DNA of 64,000 nucleotides from Pseudomonadales bacterium (GCA_022819645.1 JAJEGU010000003.1:62001-126000); one strand, 5' to 3'; numbered from the stretch's first letter, positions 24,477-37,957 are shown. A program made the numbers and translations. Notes: generated from the letters alone by a model not told the origin.

Positions 24477-25885
24477 ACGCCGACCGCCCCGCAGTGTGGA
24501 TTCTCGACGATGATCGCTCGATCCGCTGGGTGCTTGAAAAGTCGCTGGGCAACGAGGGCCTTGCCACCGTGGCCTTCGCCAGCGGCGAGGATCTGCTCCA
24601 GCGCCTGCGCCACGAAACGCCCGATGCCATCATCAGCGATATCCGCATGCCGGGAATCAGCGGTCTGGAATTGCTGTCTTCGGTGAAATCCTCGCATCCG
24701 GATTTGCCGGTCGTCATCATGACCGCGCATTCCGACCTCGACAGCGCGGTCATGTCCTACAGCCGCGGCGCATTCGATTACCTGCCCAAGCCATTCGATA
24801 TCGAAGACGCCATCGCGGTAACCCGCCGGGCCCTGGAACACGCCAGCGAGCGGGGGGAAACCGTCAGGGCGGGCAACGGACAGCCCGAGCCGGCCCGGGA
24901 CATCATCGGCGAAGCGCCCGCCATGCAGGAAGTCTTCCGCGCCATCGGCCGGCTGTCTCATTCGAATATCTCGGTGCTGATCAATGGCGAGTCGGGCACC
25001 GGCAAGGAACTCGTGGCCCGGGCGCTGCACCAGCACAGCCCCCGGGCCGAGCAGCCTTTCGTGGCGCTCAATGTGGCTGCGATTCCCGCCGAGCTGATCG
25101 AATCGGAGCTGTTCGGCCACGAAAAGGGCGCCTTCACCGGGGCCGCCCAGCGGCGCACCGGACGTTTTGAACAGGCCGATGGCGGCACCCTGTTCCTCGA
25201 TGAAATCGGCGACATGCCCCAGGCCACCCAGACGCGCCTGCTGCGGGTGCTTTCGGAAGGGGAGTTCTACCGCGTGGGAGGGCATCTGCCGGTGCGGGTG
25301 GACGTGCGCATCATCGCCGCCACGCACCAGAATCTGGAAAAGCAGGTGGAGCAGGGCCACTTCCGCGAAGACCTTTTTCACCGCCTCAACGTGATTCGCA
25401 TTCACGTGCCCAAACTGAGCGAAAGGCGCGAAGACATCCCCCGGCTGGTGCGGCATTTCCTCGCCCGGGCGGCGGCGGAACTCGACGCGCCGGTGAAATC
25501 GCTTCGTCCGGAAACCGAGCAGTACCTGCAAGGGTTGAGTTGGCCGGGCAATGTGCGACAACTGGAGAACTTCTGCCGCTGGATCACGGTGATGGCTTCC
25601 GGTCGAGAGGTGTACATCACCGACCTGCCGCCGGAGTTCGCCGGGCAGCGCGACACCCCCGGCGCCGCCGACAACTGGACCGCGGCGCTCAAGTCATGGG
25701 CCGACGATCAACTCAAGCAGGGGAATATCGGCATTCTGGATGACGCCACGCCAGCCTTCGAGCGGGCGATGATCGATATCGCACTCAAGCACACCGCCGG
25801 TCGCAAGCAGGATGCGGCCCAGCTACTCGGCTGGGGCCGCAATACCCTGACGCGAAAAATCCACGAACTCAATTCACGGCAGTAG
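24473..25885 (+). CDS. ntrC: Nitrogen regulation response regulator NtrC (GlnG)
   Basis: 470-residue sigma-54 enhancer-binding activator. It has a receiver domain with phospho-acceptor Asp in AIISDIRMPG, an AAA+ domain with Walker A GESGTGKE and the sigma-54-contacting GAFTGA loop (EKGAFTGAAQ), Walker B GTLFLDEIGDM, and a C-terminal Fis-type helix-turn-helix (DAAQLLGWGRNTLTRKI). It is coupled to ntrB. Its likely nearby target is the promoter at 22099. Its 3' end overlaps the convergent secB by 17 bases. Confidence 0.96.
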   Translation: MNADRPAVWILDDDRSIRWVLEKSLGNEGLATVAFASGEDLLQRLRHETPDAIISDIRMPGISGLELLSSVKSSHPDLPVVIMTAHSDLDSAVMSYSRGAFDYLPKPFDIEDAIAVTRRALEHASERGETVRAGNGQPEPARDIIGEAPAMQEVFRAIGRLSHSNISVLINGESGTGKELVARALHQHSPRAEQPFVALNVAAIPAELIESELFGHEKGAFTGAAQRRTGRFEQADGGTLFLDEIGDMPQATQTRLLRVLSEGEFYRVGGHLPVRVDVRIIAATHQNLEKQVEQGHFREDLFHRLNVIRIHVPKLSERREDIPRLVRHFLARAAAELDAPVKSLRPETEQYLQGLSWPGNVRQLENFCRWITVMASGREVYITDLPPEFAGQRDTPGAADNWTAALKSWADDQLKQGNIGILDDATPAFERAMIDIALKHTAGRKQDAAQLLGWGRNTLTRKIHELNSRQ

Positions 25886-26426
25886 GCGGGGTTTGTGCAG
25901 CCTGCTGTTCCGCCTGCCTCCGCTTCTGCTCCGCATAGACTGCATCAAAATTGATGGGCGCCAGCATGAGCGGAGGAAAGCTGCCCTTGGTAACGATGGA
26001 ATCGATGGATTCCCGGGCGTAGGGAAAGAGGATATTGGGGCACACCGTGGACAATACCTGCTCAAGCTGCCGGGCTTCCATATTGGCGCAGGCGAAAATG
26101 CCGGCCTGCTGGACTTCCACCAGAAACGCGGTGTTGTCCTCAAGCTTGGCGTCAACCGTCAGGGTGAGTACGACTTCGTAGGTGTTTTCCTGGAATTTCT
26201 CGGAGCGGCTCTTGACTTCAAAATTGATCTTGGGGCTCCACTGCCCGGTAAACACGCCGGGGCTGCGCGGCGACTCGAAGGAGAAGTCCTTGAGATAGAT
26301 GCGCTGCAAGGCGAACTGCGGAGCATTCGGGTCTCCCCCCTGGGCTTGCTGCCCGGCCTGCTCCGGCGCGGTGCCGGCGCCATCCTGGTTCTGTCCGCTT
26401 TGCTCGTTCGTTTCGTTCTCAGCCAT
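25869..26426 (-). CDS. secB: Protein-export chaperone SecB
   Basis: 185-residue SecB, the tetrameric cytosolic chaperone that hands unfolded preproteins to SecA. Family blocks FALQRIYLKDFSFESP, QAGIFACANM and CPNILFPYARESIDSIVTKGSFPPLMLAPINFDAVY are clear. The N-terminus carries a Gln/Gly-rich extension (about 38 residues) not found in E. coli SecB. The ATG at 26426 (MAENETNEQ) is preferred to one four codons upstream. Downstream of a YibN-like rhodanese gene, as in E. coli. Confidence 0.96.
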   Translation of the reverse strand: MAENETNEQSGQNQDGAGTAPEQAGQQAQGGDPNAPQFALQRIYLKDFSFESPRSPGVFTGQWSPKINFEVKSRSEKFQENTYEVVLTLTVDAKLEDNTAFLVEVQQAGIFACANMEARQLEQVLSTVCPNILFPYARESIDSIVTKGSFPPLMLAPINFDAVYAEQKRRQAEQQAAQTPPTAVN

Positions 26427-26471
26427 GATCGCTCCCAATTTGACGGCGGCGGGCCCGCGCCCATCCGGTCG

Positions 26472-26888
26472 TTATTTCTTGATCAACGGAAAGGACCGCG
26501 CGGTCCACTCTGAAATGCCGCCGGTCATCTTGACGACGTTTTCGTGGCCGGCTTCTTCCATACTCTTCACCGCCGCGCCGGATTGCTGGCCGAGCTTGCA
26601 CACCACCAGTTTGGGTTTGTCCTTGTGCTTGTTCAACTCGGCCATGCGCTGCTTGAGCTTCGCCAGCGGAATGTTGACGGCCCCGGCGATATGACCCTGG
26701 TCAAACTCCTTCCTGTCCCTGATATCAACCACAATCGCGCCTTCGCGATTGATCATCGTCACCGCCTGCTGGGGGCCTACCGATGCGGCTGCGGCGCGGG
26801 CATGATAAACGATTATCGCCAGCAGCGTAACCACCCACATCCCGGCCAAAAGCAGGTGATTGCCTATGAATTCAACGAATTGCGCCAT
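26472..26888 (-). CDS. Membrane-anchored rhodanese-like protein (YibN-like)
   Basis: 138-residue protein with one N-terminal transmembrane helix (LLLAGMWVVTLLAIIVYHA) and a single rhodanese domain (GAIVVDIRDRKEFDQGHIAGAVNIP). The expected active-site Cys lies in VVCKLGQQSGAA, so it may be catalytically competent. The ATG at 26888 begins just before the helix. It forms a pair with secB, 46 bases downstream; the E. coli counterpart has grxC between them, which is missing here. Confidence 0.88.
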   Translation of the reverse strand: MAQFVEFIGNHLLLAGMWVVTLLAIIVYHARAAAASVGPQQAVTMINREGAIVVDIRDRKEFDQGHIAGAVNIPLAKLKQRMAELNKHKDKPKLVVCKLGQQSGAAVKSMEEAGHENVVKMTGGISEWTARSFPLIKK

Positions 26889-27004
26889 CAGAAAAGAACA
26901 GGTCCAAATCGGGGCGCCGCAAAACCACCCCGGAAAATCCGGCACGCAGTATACACGCCCCCCATGGTAGCGTGAAGCTGCGTCTGGCAAACAGCCACCG
27001 GCAA

Positions 27005-27032
27005 GAGATTCCGCGACTTCGCGCGGAATGAC
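27005..27032. repeat. GTCATTCTGCG-family palindrome, variant
   Basis: GAGATTCCGCGACTTCGCGC followed by GGAATGAC forms a hairpin of the same family as 20367-20394 with a T-to-C change in each arm (compensatory, keeping the pairing). It lies immediately after the sensor kinase gene's 3' end. Confidence 0.65.
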
Positions 27033-27040
27033 GGGGGAGG

Positions 27041-29224
27041 TTAGCGGAAGTGGAGCGGAATCGTCACCGTGATCGTCACGCCTTCCACATCCTGCCGGTT
27101 GTCGGCGCGGATGTGGCCGTTGTGGAAATCGGTGATGAGCCGGGCGATATGCAGGCCCATGCCGAGATGGGGCTGTTTCTGCTTCTGGTGCGGCCGCACG
27201 GAAACCATCGATTCGAAAATCCGGTCCGACATTTCTTCCGGCAGGTAAGGCCCGGCGTTGCCGATGCGTATCACTGCCTGATCGCGCACACTGCGACAAT
27301 TGACGATGATGGGCGCCCCGGGATGGGAAAACTCCACCGCATTGGCGATGAGCTTGTCGAGCAATTGGGCGATGTATTCGGGAACGCCCTTGACCTGCAC
27401 CGGCGGGCCGCTGATGCCGATGTCCAGGGAGAATTTCGATTCCGGATAGGCCAGCCGGTAGCCTTCTACGCAGCCCCTGACCACTTCGGCGAGGTCGATC
27501 ACTTCCTTTTCCGAGGTTTGCAGCATCTGTTCGAGCCGGGTGGCCTCGCTCATGTTGGTGAGAATGAGATTGAGCCGGCTGATGCCTTCCTCGGCGCGCT
27601 TGATGTAGACCTGGGATTCCCGGGGATTGTCGGTGCTGCCCAGATTCTCGATGGAGGAGCGCACCACGGTCACCGGCGTGCGCAGTTCATGTGACAGCCG
27701 CGAGGACATGTTTTCCAGGTAGCTCGTGTATTGGCTGAGACGCTCCACGATATTCGAAAAACTGCGCGACAGGTCGCCGATTTCGTCGGAATTGGGAGAC
27801 GGCACGATGGTGTTGCGAACCCGGCCGCTCTCGTCGATGATGCCTTCGGCCTGGTTGCGCAGGCCGCGCACGCGGTTGGAGATCTGCGAGGCGAAGAAGA
27901 ACAGGCCGAGGGTCACCGCGAGCATTACCGCGATGATGGTATTGAACAATCCTTCCAAAGCCTGATTGCGGAAACTGCGCAGGCCGTTCATGTTCTGGTC
28001 GACGATCACCGCGCCGATGACCTCGTCGCCGGCGAAAATCGGATGGCTGGCTTCGAGGATCATGGTCTGGGTGTCCTCGAGCTCGCGGAAACTGGTAAAG
28101 GGCTCGCCATTGAGCGCGGCGGCGACATGGTCGCCTTCCCGGGCGACTTCCGAGTAGAGGTCGTCGATGAAGTTGGTGCTTGGCTGGGTCAGGATCAGGT
28201 TGTAGAGCGGTGTGAGCACATTGTTCTGGACGAACGCCCAATAGCGGTTGGCCGGCGGATTGTTGATATTGGAAAGTATCAGCCCGGTGGCGCTCTGGAT
28301 GTCCCCCACGGTGAGCAATACCCGGCCGGAACGGTCAACCACCTGAATATGGGAATTGCTGCGGCCCATGCCGGCGACGATGCGATCAATCTCCGGCGTC
28401 GGCAGTTGCAGGGAACCTAGTTCGGCGCCTTCCAGCGACCTGTGGGTGGCGATGACCGTGGCGATGTTCCGGGTTGCCGGATCATCCACATCGAAAATGG
28501 CGAAGCCGAGCCGCTCGCCGAGCATGTCCATGGGGATCTGCAATTCGATCTCGTAGCCGCCTTCGACTTCATACCACTGGCCGCTGATGCGCTCCTCGTA
28601 GACCGGCTCGCTGTAATCGGCATTCACCCGGAAGGGATACAGGAACTCGGGCTCGTGCGGCGCAATGACGATGCGGTCCACGTCGCGACCGTCCGCGGTG
28701 AGCATGGAGATTTGCAAAAAGTCGCTGCGGATGACGCTGAGCGACTCCCGGGAGCGGTAAACGATGCTGTCGTCGCGCACCTTGAAATAGGCGTAGAGCG
28801 AGCCATTGTGCTCGCCCACCATGCTGCGGAAGGACAGCGATTCGTCGTTGGCGTAGACGCGCGCCGGGTTCAGCGGCGTGCGCAAATAGTCCGCCACGCT
28901 GTAGTCCAGCTCGTATTGCTGGTACACGCCCCAGTCCACCAGCGAACCGTCGTTGAGGGACAGCGGCGAATACACCGGATAGATGTACAGGTCGCCGGTC
29001 TGGGCGGCGCGGCCGAATGTGCCTTCGTCGAAAAGTTCGGGCCGGTCATTGAGCGCCGTGGCCAGGGCCCGGGCCTCGCCGAGCACGGTGAGTTCCTGGC
29101 CGCTGCGGAGGTATTCGTCCATGGCCAGAATGTACTGGTACACCAGCACCGGGATGAGCAGCAGCAGGCTGGAGAGGAATATCAGCCGGGAGCGGATGCT
29201 GAACAGGTTATTGAACAGCCTCAT
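27041..29224 (-). CDS. Sensor histidine kinase, PdsS-like
   Basis: 727-residue kinase. A transmembrane helix near residues 13-33 precedes a large periplasmic sensor region (about 34-435). A second helix (FNTIIAVMLAVTLGLFFFA), a HAMP domain, the H-box SHELRTPVTVVRSSIEN (His about 512) and an HATPase domain with GMGLHIARLI follow. The long sensor and its pairing with the regulator at 29246 resemble the kinase of the proteobacterial dedicated sortase system, though no sortase gene is in this window. The stop-start gap to the regulator is 21 bases. Confidence 0.8.
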   Translation of the reverse strand: MRLFNNLFSIRSRLIFLSSLLLLIPVLVYQYILAMDEYLRSGQELTVLGEARALATALNDRPELFDEGTFGRAAQTGDLYIYPVYSPLSLNDGSLVDWGVYQQYELDYSVADYLRTPLNPARVYANDESLSFRSMVGEHNGSLYAYFKVRDDSIVYRSRESLSVIRSDFLQISMLTADGRDVDRIVIAPHEPEFLYPFRVNADYSEPVYEERISGQWYEVEGGYEIELQIPMDMLGERLGFAIFDVDDPATRNIATVIATHRSLEGAELGSLQLPTPEIDRIVAGMGRSNSHIQVVDRSGRVLLTVGDIQSATGLILSNINNPPANRYWAFVQNNVLTPLYNLILTQPSTNFIDDLYSEVAREGDHVAAALNGEPFTSFRELEDTQTMILEASHPIFAGDEVIGAVIVDQNMNGLRSFRNQALEGLFNTIIAVMLAVTLGLFFFASQISNRVRGLRNQAEGIIDESGRVRNTIVPSPNSDEIGDLSRSFSNIVERLSQYTSYLENMSSRLSHELRTPVTVVRSSIENLGSTDNPRESQVYIKRAEEGISRLNLILTNMSEATRLEQMLQTSEKEVIDLAEVVRGCVEGYRLAYPESKFSLDIGISGPPVQVKGVPEYIAQLLDKLIANAVEFSHPGAPIIVNCRSVRDQAVIRIGNAGPYLPEEMSDRIFESMVSVRPHQKQKQPHLGMGLHIARLITDFHNGHIRADNRQDVEGVTITVTIPLHFR

Positions 29225-29245
29225 GGCGTCGGGATGGCCGCCGGG

Positions 29246-29962
29246 TCAGGCGGAGTTCCAGCGATAGCCGATTCCGTACACGGTCTCGATGCAGTTGAAG
29301 TCGGGATCGAAATTCGTGAACTTCTTGCGGATTCGCTTGATGTGGGATGTGATGGTGCTGCCGTCGACAAAAATCTTCGACTCCTGCATCAGGGACTGGC
29401 GGCTTTTCACATGGCCCGGGAACTTCGCCAGCGCGTGCACCATCCAGAATTCGGTGACGGTCAGGTCCACCGCCTGCCCCGACCATTGCACCGCGAGCCG
29501 CCCGATATCGAGGGTGAGCTTGTCGCGCTGGAGCAGGTTTTCCGGCGATGCGGGCTGGTCGAGAATGTCCTGCCGCCGGAACAGCGCGGCGATGCGGGCG
29601 GTGAGATGGGGCAGGCTGATGTCCTTGGTCAGGTAATCGTCGGCGCCCATGCGCAGGCCGCTCACAGTGTCGAAATCGTTGTCCCGTGCGGTGAGGAAAA
29701 TGATGGGCAGGGTGTTCGACATCGACCGCAACTCCTGGCACAGGGTGAAGCCGCCATCGATCTCGTCCTCAAGGCCGATATCGATGATCGCCAGATTCGG
29801 CAGCCGCATGCCAAAAGCACCCATGGCGTCCTGGCGATTGGCGTAGGTCTGCACGTCGTAGCCCTGGCGGCGCAACACATCCGCATAGTTCTCGCGGATG
29901 GCCGCCTCGTCTTCGACTATTGCGATTCGTCTGCTCACGGTATCTGCCTGACTGCCGCCCAT
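29246..29962 (-). CDS. OmpR-family response regulator, PdsR-like
   Basis: 238-residue regulator with a receiver domain (IAIVEDEAAIRENYADVLRR; phospho-Asp in LAIIDIGLEDE; LTARD; KDISLPHL with conserved Lys) and a winged-helix output domain (TVTEFWMVHALAKFPGHVKS, VYGIGYRW). It forms a unit with the downstream kinase gene. A GTG at 29938 (VSRRIAIVEDE) is an alternative start. The wording of both domains matches my recollection of the marine dedicated-sortase regulators; that link is a family inference. Confidence 0.85.
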   Translation of the reverse strand: MGGSQADTVSRRIAIVEDEAAIRENYADVLRRQGYDVQTYANRQDAMGAFGMRLPNLAIIDIGLEDEIDGGFTLCQELRSMSNTLPIIFLTARDNDFDTVSGLRMGADDYLTKDISLPHLTARIAALFRRQDILDQPASPENLLQRDKLTLDIGRLAVQWSGQAVDLTVTEFWMVHALAKFPGHVKSRQSLMQESKIFVDGSTITSHIKRIRKKFTNFDPDFNCIETVYGIGYRWNSA

Positions 29963-30153
29963 GCGCTGCCGGGTTGAGCCTCACTATAACGCACAGCCCC
30001 GCAGGGCCGAGAAACAATCCCGGCGACCGGAGCCATTGCCATCATTCTGCCATATTTAATCAGCACATGGGCCGAATCCATGCCTTGCGTGGCAAGAAAG
30101 CTGCTGTTAAATGGGAGCCGTTCGAATTGGCGCCGCCGGATTGGGAGATGCAA

Positions 30154-30813
30154 ATGAAAGACATTCGACTCGTCATCGGGGACAAGAATTACTCTTCCTG
30201 GTCGCTTTGTCCCTGGCTTCTGCTGAAGATGTTCGACATCGAGTTCGAAGAGATTCAGATCGCCCTCTATCAGGACAACACGGCGGAGAAACTCGGCCCC
30301 TACTCCCCCTCGCTCAAGGTGCCGGTGCTATTGCACCGGGAAATCACCGTCTGGGACTCCCTGGCGATTTGCGAATACATCAACGAGGAGTTGGTCAAGG
30401 GCGGCGCCTGGCCATCCAATCCCCGCCGCCGGGCGAGCGCTCGCTCGGTCAGCAATGAAATCCACTCCGAATTCCCGGCGCTGAAGAAGCACTGGCCCAT
30501 GAACTGCAAGGCCTCGATGAAACTGTCGCTTTCCGAGCAGCTATTCAATGAGGTGGCGCGCATCGACGCCATCTGGAACTGCTGCCGGCACAAGTTCGGC
30601 GAAAACGGCGACTACCTCTTCGGCCGCTTCTCCATCGCCGACTGCCTGTTCGCACCCACTGCGGTGATCTTCAACAGCTATCAGCCTGAGTTGAGCCAAC
30701 CCGCCCGGGAGTATCTGGAAACCCTGCTCGACAATCCCTTTGTGCAGAAGTGGATGGCCCAGGGCCGCGGTGAAATCGAGCGCCTGCCGGTATCCTGGGC
30801 TCACGCAAGCTAG
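30154..30813 (+). CDS. Glutathione S-transferase family protein
   Basis: 219-residue soluble GST. It starts MKDIRLVIGDKNYSSWSLCPWLLLKM; the NYSSWS motif is typical of the YfcF-like/zeta-like subgroup whose Ser activates glutathione. VPVLLHREITVWDSLAICEYI is the gamma-glutamyl-binding region, followed by the helical C-domain with FSIADCLFAP. The ATG at 30154 is chosen because GGGAG sits six bases upstream. The substrate is unknown. Confidence 0.88.
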   Translation: MKDIRLVIGDKNYSSWSLCPWLLLKMFDIEFEEIQIALYQDNTAEKLGPYSPSLKVPVLLHREITVWDSLAICEYINEELVKGGAWPSNPRRRASARSVSNEIHSEFPALKKHWPMNCKASMKLSLSEQLFNEVARIDAIWNCCRHKFGENGDYLFGRFSIADCLFAPTAVIFNSYQPELSQPAREYLETLLDNPFVQKWMAQGRGEIERLPVSWAHAS

Positions 30814-30834
30814 GAGCCTGCGGCGCAGGCTCCT
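30812..30834. repeat. AGGAGCCTGCG palindrome, minimal copy
   Basis: AGGAGCCTGCG and CGCAGGCTCCT are separated by one base, directly at the GST stop codon. A longer version with an inner GAATTC-containing insert is at 46629-46696, and a damaged copy spans about 13977-14125. Confidence 0.7.
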
Positions 30835-30904
30835 GGCGCGGCTGCCATGGTGACCATGTGATGCGGGGCAAGGCCGGCGGCGATGTCATGAAAGGCCACG
30901 ATCT

Positions 30905-32380
30905 TCAATTCCCTTGACCAATCCCCAGCGAATCCCAAAGCCCATCCACCCTCGACTTGACCTCATCGCTCATGCGAATCGGTCGCCCCCACTCCCGATT
31001 GGTTTCCCCGGGCCATTTGCTGGTCACATCCAGGCCCATTTTCGAGCCGAGGCCGGCAACCGGGGAGGCGAAGTCGAGGTAGTCGATGGGGGTATTTTCA
31101 ATCAGCACCGTATCCCGGGCCGGATCCATCCGGGTGGAAATCGCCCAGATCACCTCTTCCCAACTGCGGATGTCGATATCCTCGTCCACCACGATGACAT
31201 ACTTGGTGTAGATGAACTGCCGCAGAAAAGACCACATGCCCATCATCACGCGCTTGGCGTGGCCGGGATACTGCTTGCGGATGCTTGCCACCGCCACCCG
31301 GTAGGAACAGGCCTCCGGCGGCAGCCAGAAGTCGATGATCTCGGGAAACTGCTTCTGCAACAGCGGCACGAAGACTTCATTCAACGCCACCCCGAGCATG
31401 GAAGGCTCGTCCGGCGGCTTGCCGGTATAGGTGCTGTGGTAGATCGGGTCGGGCCGGTGGGTAATGCGCTCGATGGTGAAAACCGGAAAAGTCTCCACTT
31501 CGTTGTAATAGCCGGTGTGGTCGCCGAAAGGGCCTTCTTCGGCGGTTTCATCGGGATGGATCACGCCTTCGAGCACAATCTCGGCGCTGGCGGGAACCTG
31601 CAGATCATTGCCCATGGATTTTACGACTTCGGTCTTGCCGCCCCGCAGCAGGCCAGCGAAGGCGTACTCGGAAAGCGTGTCGGGCACCGGAGTCACCGTG
31701 GCCAGAATCGTTGCCGGGTCGGCACCGAGGGCGATGGAAACCGGGAATGGCTCACCGGGATTGCGCGCCTTCCAATCACGAAAATCAAGCGCTCCGCCGC
31801 GATGCGGCAGCCAGCGCATGATGAGCTTGTCGCGCCCAAGCACCTGCATGCGGTAAATGCCGAGATTCTGCCGCTCCTTTTCCGGACCCCGGGTGATGAC
31901 CAGCGGCCAGGTGACCAGGGGCGCCGCGTCTTCCGGCCAGCAGGTCTGCACCGGAAACATGCCGATATCCACCGTATCGCCTTCAAGCACGATTTCCTGG
32001 CAGGGCGCGGTTTTCTTCACCGTGGGGCTGATGTGCAGGGCCCGGCGGTAATTGGGCAGGTTTTCCCATAGGTCTTTCCAGTCCCTGGGCGGGGCCGGTT
32101 CGCGCAGAAAGGCAAGCAGCCTGCCCACTTCCCGCAGCCCCGCAAGGTCTTCCCGGCCCATGGCCAGGGCGATTCGCTGTGTCGTGCCGAACAGATTGGC
32201 AAGCAGGGGAACGCCTGAGCCCCTGGGATTTTCGAACAGCAGGGCCGGGCCGCCGGCGCGCAGGGCGCGATCACTGATTTCGGTGATTTCCAGCGCGGGG
32301 TCCACTTCGGCGGAGATGCGCTTCAACTCCCCCCGCTCCTCAAGCAGGGCAATGAATTCCCGCAGATCCCGAAATGCCAT
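30905..32380 (-). CDS. ubiD: 3-octaprenyl-4-hydroxybenzoate decarboxylase UbiD
   Basis: 491-residue prenylated-FMN-dependent decarboxylase of ubiquinone synthesis; E. coli UbiD has about 497. It begins with [22 protein letters not shown] and shows [33 protein letters not shown] (catalytic Glu region) and [18 protein letters not shown]. It lies 7 bases after rho on the same strand, so the two are probably co-transcribed. Confidence 0.97.
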   Translation of the reverse strand: MAFRDLREFIALLEERGELKRISAEVDPALEITEISDRALRAGGPALLFENPRGSGVPLLANLFGTTQRIALAMGREDLAGLREVGRLLAFLREPAPPRDWKDLWENLPNYRRALHISPTVKKTAPCQEIVLEGDTVDIGMFPVQTCWPEDAAPLVTWPLVITRGPEKERQNLGIYRMQVLGRDKLIMRWLPHRGGALDFRDWKARNPGEPFPVSIALGADPATILATVTPVPDTLSEYAFAGLLRGGKTEVVKSMGNDLQVPASAEIVLEGVIHPDETAEEGPFGDHTGYYNEVETFPVFTIERITHRPDPIYHSTYTGKPPDEPSMLGVALNEVFVPLLQKQFPEIIDFWLPPEACSYRVAVASIRKQYPGHAKRVMMGMWSFLRQFIYTKYVIVVDEDIDIRSWEEVIWAISTRMDPARDTVLIENTPIDYLDFASPVAGLGSKMGLDVTSKWPGETNREWGRPIRMSDEVKSRVDGLWDSLGIGQGN

Positions 32381-32387
32381 GGAGGGA

Positions 32388-33647
32388 CTAGCTTCTTCTC
32401 ATGGACTTGAAAAACTCCTCGTTGGTCTTGGTGTTTTTCAGCTTGTCGAGGATGAATTCGGTGGCCTGGACGTCTTCCATGGAAGAGAGCAGCTTGCGCA
32501 GAATCCACATGCGCTGCAGCTCTTCCTCGGTGGTGAGCAGGTCCTCCCGGCGGGTGCCGGAGCGGCGCACATTGATTGCGGGATAGACGCGCTTTTCGGC
32601 GATCTTGCGGTCGAGATGGAGTTCCATATTGCCGGTGCCCTTGAACTCCTCGTAGATCACTTCGTCCATCTTGGAGCCGGTTTCGATCAGTGCCGTGGCG
32701 ATAATGGTGAGGCTGCCGCCCTCCTCGAGATTGCGCGCGGCGCCGAAAAAGCGCTTGGGCCGCTCGAGCGCGTGGGCGTCCACGCCGCCGGTCAACACCT
32801 TGCCGGAAGAAGGCACGATGGTGTTGTAAGCCCGGGCGAGCCGGGTCATGGAATCGAGCAGGATCACCACGTCTTCCTTGTGCTCCACAAGCCGCTTGGC
32901 TTTTTCGATCACCATGTCGGCGACCTGCACATGACGGGTGGGTGGTTCGTCGAATGTGCTCGCCACTACTTCTCCCCGCACCGAACGTTGCATCTCGGTA
33001 ACTTCCTCGGGGCGCTCGTCGATAAGCAGCACGATGAGGCGGCATTCCGGATTGTTGCGGGTGATGGACTGGGCGATATTCTGCAATATCAGCGTTTTGC
33101 CCGCCTTGGGCGGGGAAACGATCAGGCCGCGCTGGCCCTTGCCAATGGGGGCGGTGAGGTCGATGATTCGCGCGCTGAGGTCTTCGGTGCTGCCGTTGCC
33201 CACTTCAAGGCCGAGCCTTTCCTGGGGAAACAGCGGGGTCAGGTTTTCGAAAAGGATCTTGTGCTTTGCGTTCTCCGGCACGCTGAAGTTGATTTCCGAA
33301 ATCTTGAGCAGGGCAAAATAGCGTTCGCCGTCTTTCGGGGGTCGTATCTTGCCGGAGATGGTGTCGCCGGTGCGGAGGTTGAATCGCCTGATCTGGCTGG
33401 GGGATACGTAGATGTCGTCGGGGCCGGCGAGATAGGACGAGTCCGCCGAGCGAAGAAAGCCGAATCCGTCCTGCAATATCTCGAGTACCCCGTCGCCGTA
33501 GATGTCCTCGCCGTTCTTGGCATGGCGCTTGAGCAGGAAGAAGATGATGTCCTGCTTGCGCGTTCGCGCCACGTTGTCAAGGCCCATGGCGTGGGCCGTG
33601 TCCAGCAGTTCGGCTATGGGTTTCTGTTTCAGTTCTGTAAGGTTCAT
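32388..33647 (-). CDS. rho: Transcription termination factor Rho
   Basis: 419 residues, the same length as E. coli Rho. The N-terminal Rho domain ([18 protein letters not shown]), the RNA-binding cold-shock-like domain ([20 protein letters not shown]), Walker A (PPKAGKT), Walker B ([16 protein letters not shown]) and the secondary RNA-binding Q/R loops ([13 protein letters not shown]) are all present. A 480-base gap precedes it, consistent with a long rho leader. Confidence 0.98.
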   Translation of the reverse strand: MNLTELKQKPIAELLDTAHAMGLDNVARTRKQDIIFFLLKRHAKNGEDIYGDGVLEILQDGFGFLRSADSSYLAGPDDIYVSPSQIRRFNLRTGDTISGKIRPPKDGERYFALLKISEINFSVPENAKHKILFENLTPLFPQERLGLEVGNGSTEDLSARIIDLTAPIGKGQRGLIVSPPKAGKTLILQNIAQSITRNNPECRLIVLLIDERPEEVTEMQRSVRGEVVASTFDEPPTRHVQVADMVIEKAKRLVEHKEDVVILLDSMTRLARAYNTIVPSSGKVLTGGVDAHALERPKRFFGAARNLEEGGSLTIIATALIETGSKMDEVIYEEFKGTGNMELHLDRKIAEKRVYPAINVRRSGTRREDLLTTEEELQRMWILRKLLSSMEDVQATEFILDKLKNTKTNEEFFKSMRRS

Positions 33648-33963
33648 AAGGGGTGGTTACCGTTTGCTTTGCTGTTCCGCCGCGCTGTCCGGCGGACAGG
33701 CGGGGTGCGATTTGGGTGGATGGGCAGTGCCCAGGGAAAGTCTTGTTACCGCCGTTTACGGTTTTGCGAATGAGTCTGAGCCGGGCCTGACCGGGGCGAT
33801 TACTGATCAGTGAAATTTTCGGCCAGGAGAATCCCTGCGCCAGTACCCGCAGTCGCGATTGACTGTCAGGCTCCGGGTAGGGAATATCATTATTCCCCGG
33901 ATTTGCGCGCAGTGTAAAGCAAAGTTTTTTTGATAACAAGCCAATCGTTTGAGGTCGTTAGGG

Positions 33964-34047
33964 GTCATTCTGCGCGAAGTCGCAGAATCCCATGCAGTGG
34001 CCTCCCAGGGAGATTCTGCGACTTCGCTTCGCTTCGCGCAGAATGAC
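33964..34047. repeat. GTCATTCTGCG repeat, long double-hairpin form, in the rho leader region
   Basis: Two hairpins (GTCATTCTGCG..CGCAGAATC and GATTCTGCGACTTCG..CGCAGAATGAC) are joined by a conserved bridge around CATGCAGTGGCCTCCC. The same two-hairpin layout recurs at 39460-39543. The 33648-34127 gap otherwise holds the presumed rho leader and promoter, with no gene I can support. Confidence 0.75.
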
Positions 34048-34127
34048 GGGGAACCTGTCACTTCCGCGCAGAATGGCGGGAAACTTGCGCCCGCCTTGCG
34101 GCATGGCCATTCAATCGTCGGGCCAAT

Positions 34128-34454
34128 TCAAATGGCGTCGTCGATGAAAGCGGACAGTTGCGATTTGGATATGGCGCCCACCTTGGTGGCAGCCACGGCG
34201 CCATTGTTGAACACGATCAGCGTGGGAATGCCGCGGATGCCGAAATTCGGCGCGGTGGCGGGGTTGGCGTCCACATCCATCTTGCAGACCTTGAGTCTGC
34301 CCTGGTACTCGTCGGCGATTTCTTCCAGCACCGGCGCAATCATCTTGCAGGGGCCGCACCATTCGGCCCAGAAGTCCACGAGAACGGGACCATCCGCCTG
34401 CAGCACATCGGCTTCGAAACTGTCGTCGGAAACGTGGACGATATTGTCGCTCAT
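34128..34454 (-). CDS. trxA: Thioredoxin 1
   Basis: 108-residue thioredoxin with the WCGPCK active site ([19 protein letters not shown]) and conserved cis-Pro region ([11 protein letters not shown]). The ATG at 34454 is chosen: AGGAG lies 5 bases upstream and the N-terminus [18 protein letters not shown] is standard. A conserved trxA-rho order exists in many gammaproteobacteria. Besides general dithiol reduction it could recycle ThiI, which is encoded elsewhere in the window. Confidence 0.97.
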   Translation of the reverse strand: MSDNIVHVSDDSFEADVLQADGPVLVDFWAEWCGPCKMIAPVLEEIADEYQGRLKVCKMDVDANPATAPNFGIRGIPTLIVFNNGAVAATKVGAISKSQLSAFIDDAI

Positions 34455-34587
34455 GGGAACTCCTTGCATTTTGTCGTCCGGTGCCAGCGAGCCCCGGAGT
34501 AGGAAAGCGGAATGAACAGGGGCGTATGATAAGGGCAGAACTCCAGGATTCAAGCCAGACCCTGGAGATTCCGCGCCCCTCCCCAGT

Positions 34588-34624
34588 TATTCTGCGACTG
34601 CGCTTCGCTTCGCGCGGAATGACA
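34588..34624. repeat. GTCATTCTGCG-family palindrome between hemB and trxA
   Basis: TTATTCTGCGACTGCGCTTC followed by GCTTCGCGCGGAATGAC forms an imperfect hairpin of the family described at 20367. It lies just past the 3' end of hemB. Confidence 0.6.
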
Positions 34625-34644
34625 TGCATGGTCCGCACCGGGCC

Positions 34645-37921
<3,277 letters not shown>

Positions 37922-37957
37922 GGCGAAAACCCGGATTCTTGCGAAATCGGGCTATCG

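Noticed and set aside
28442..29977. 511-codon open frame on the plus strand opposite the sensor kinase and regulator genes
   Set aside because: It mirrors two clear genes on the minus strand, and its product shows no recognisable domain. GC-rich DNA commonly gives such shadow frames.
33577..33939. Rho leader peptide gene (rhoL-like)
   Set aside because: The open frame overlaps rho itself and has no similarity that I can see to known leader peptides.
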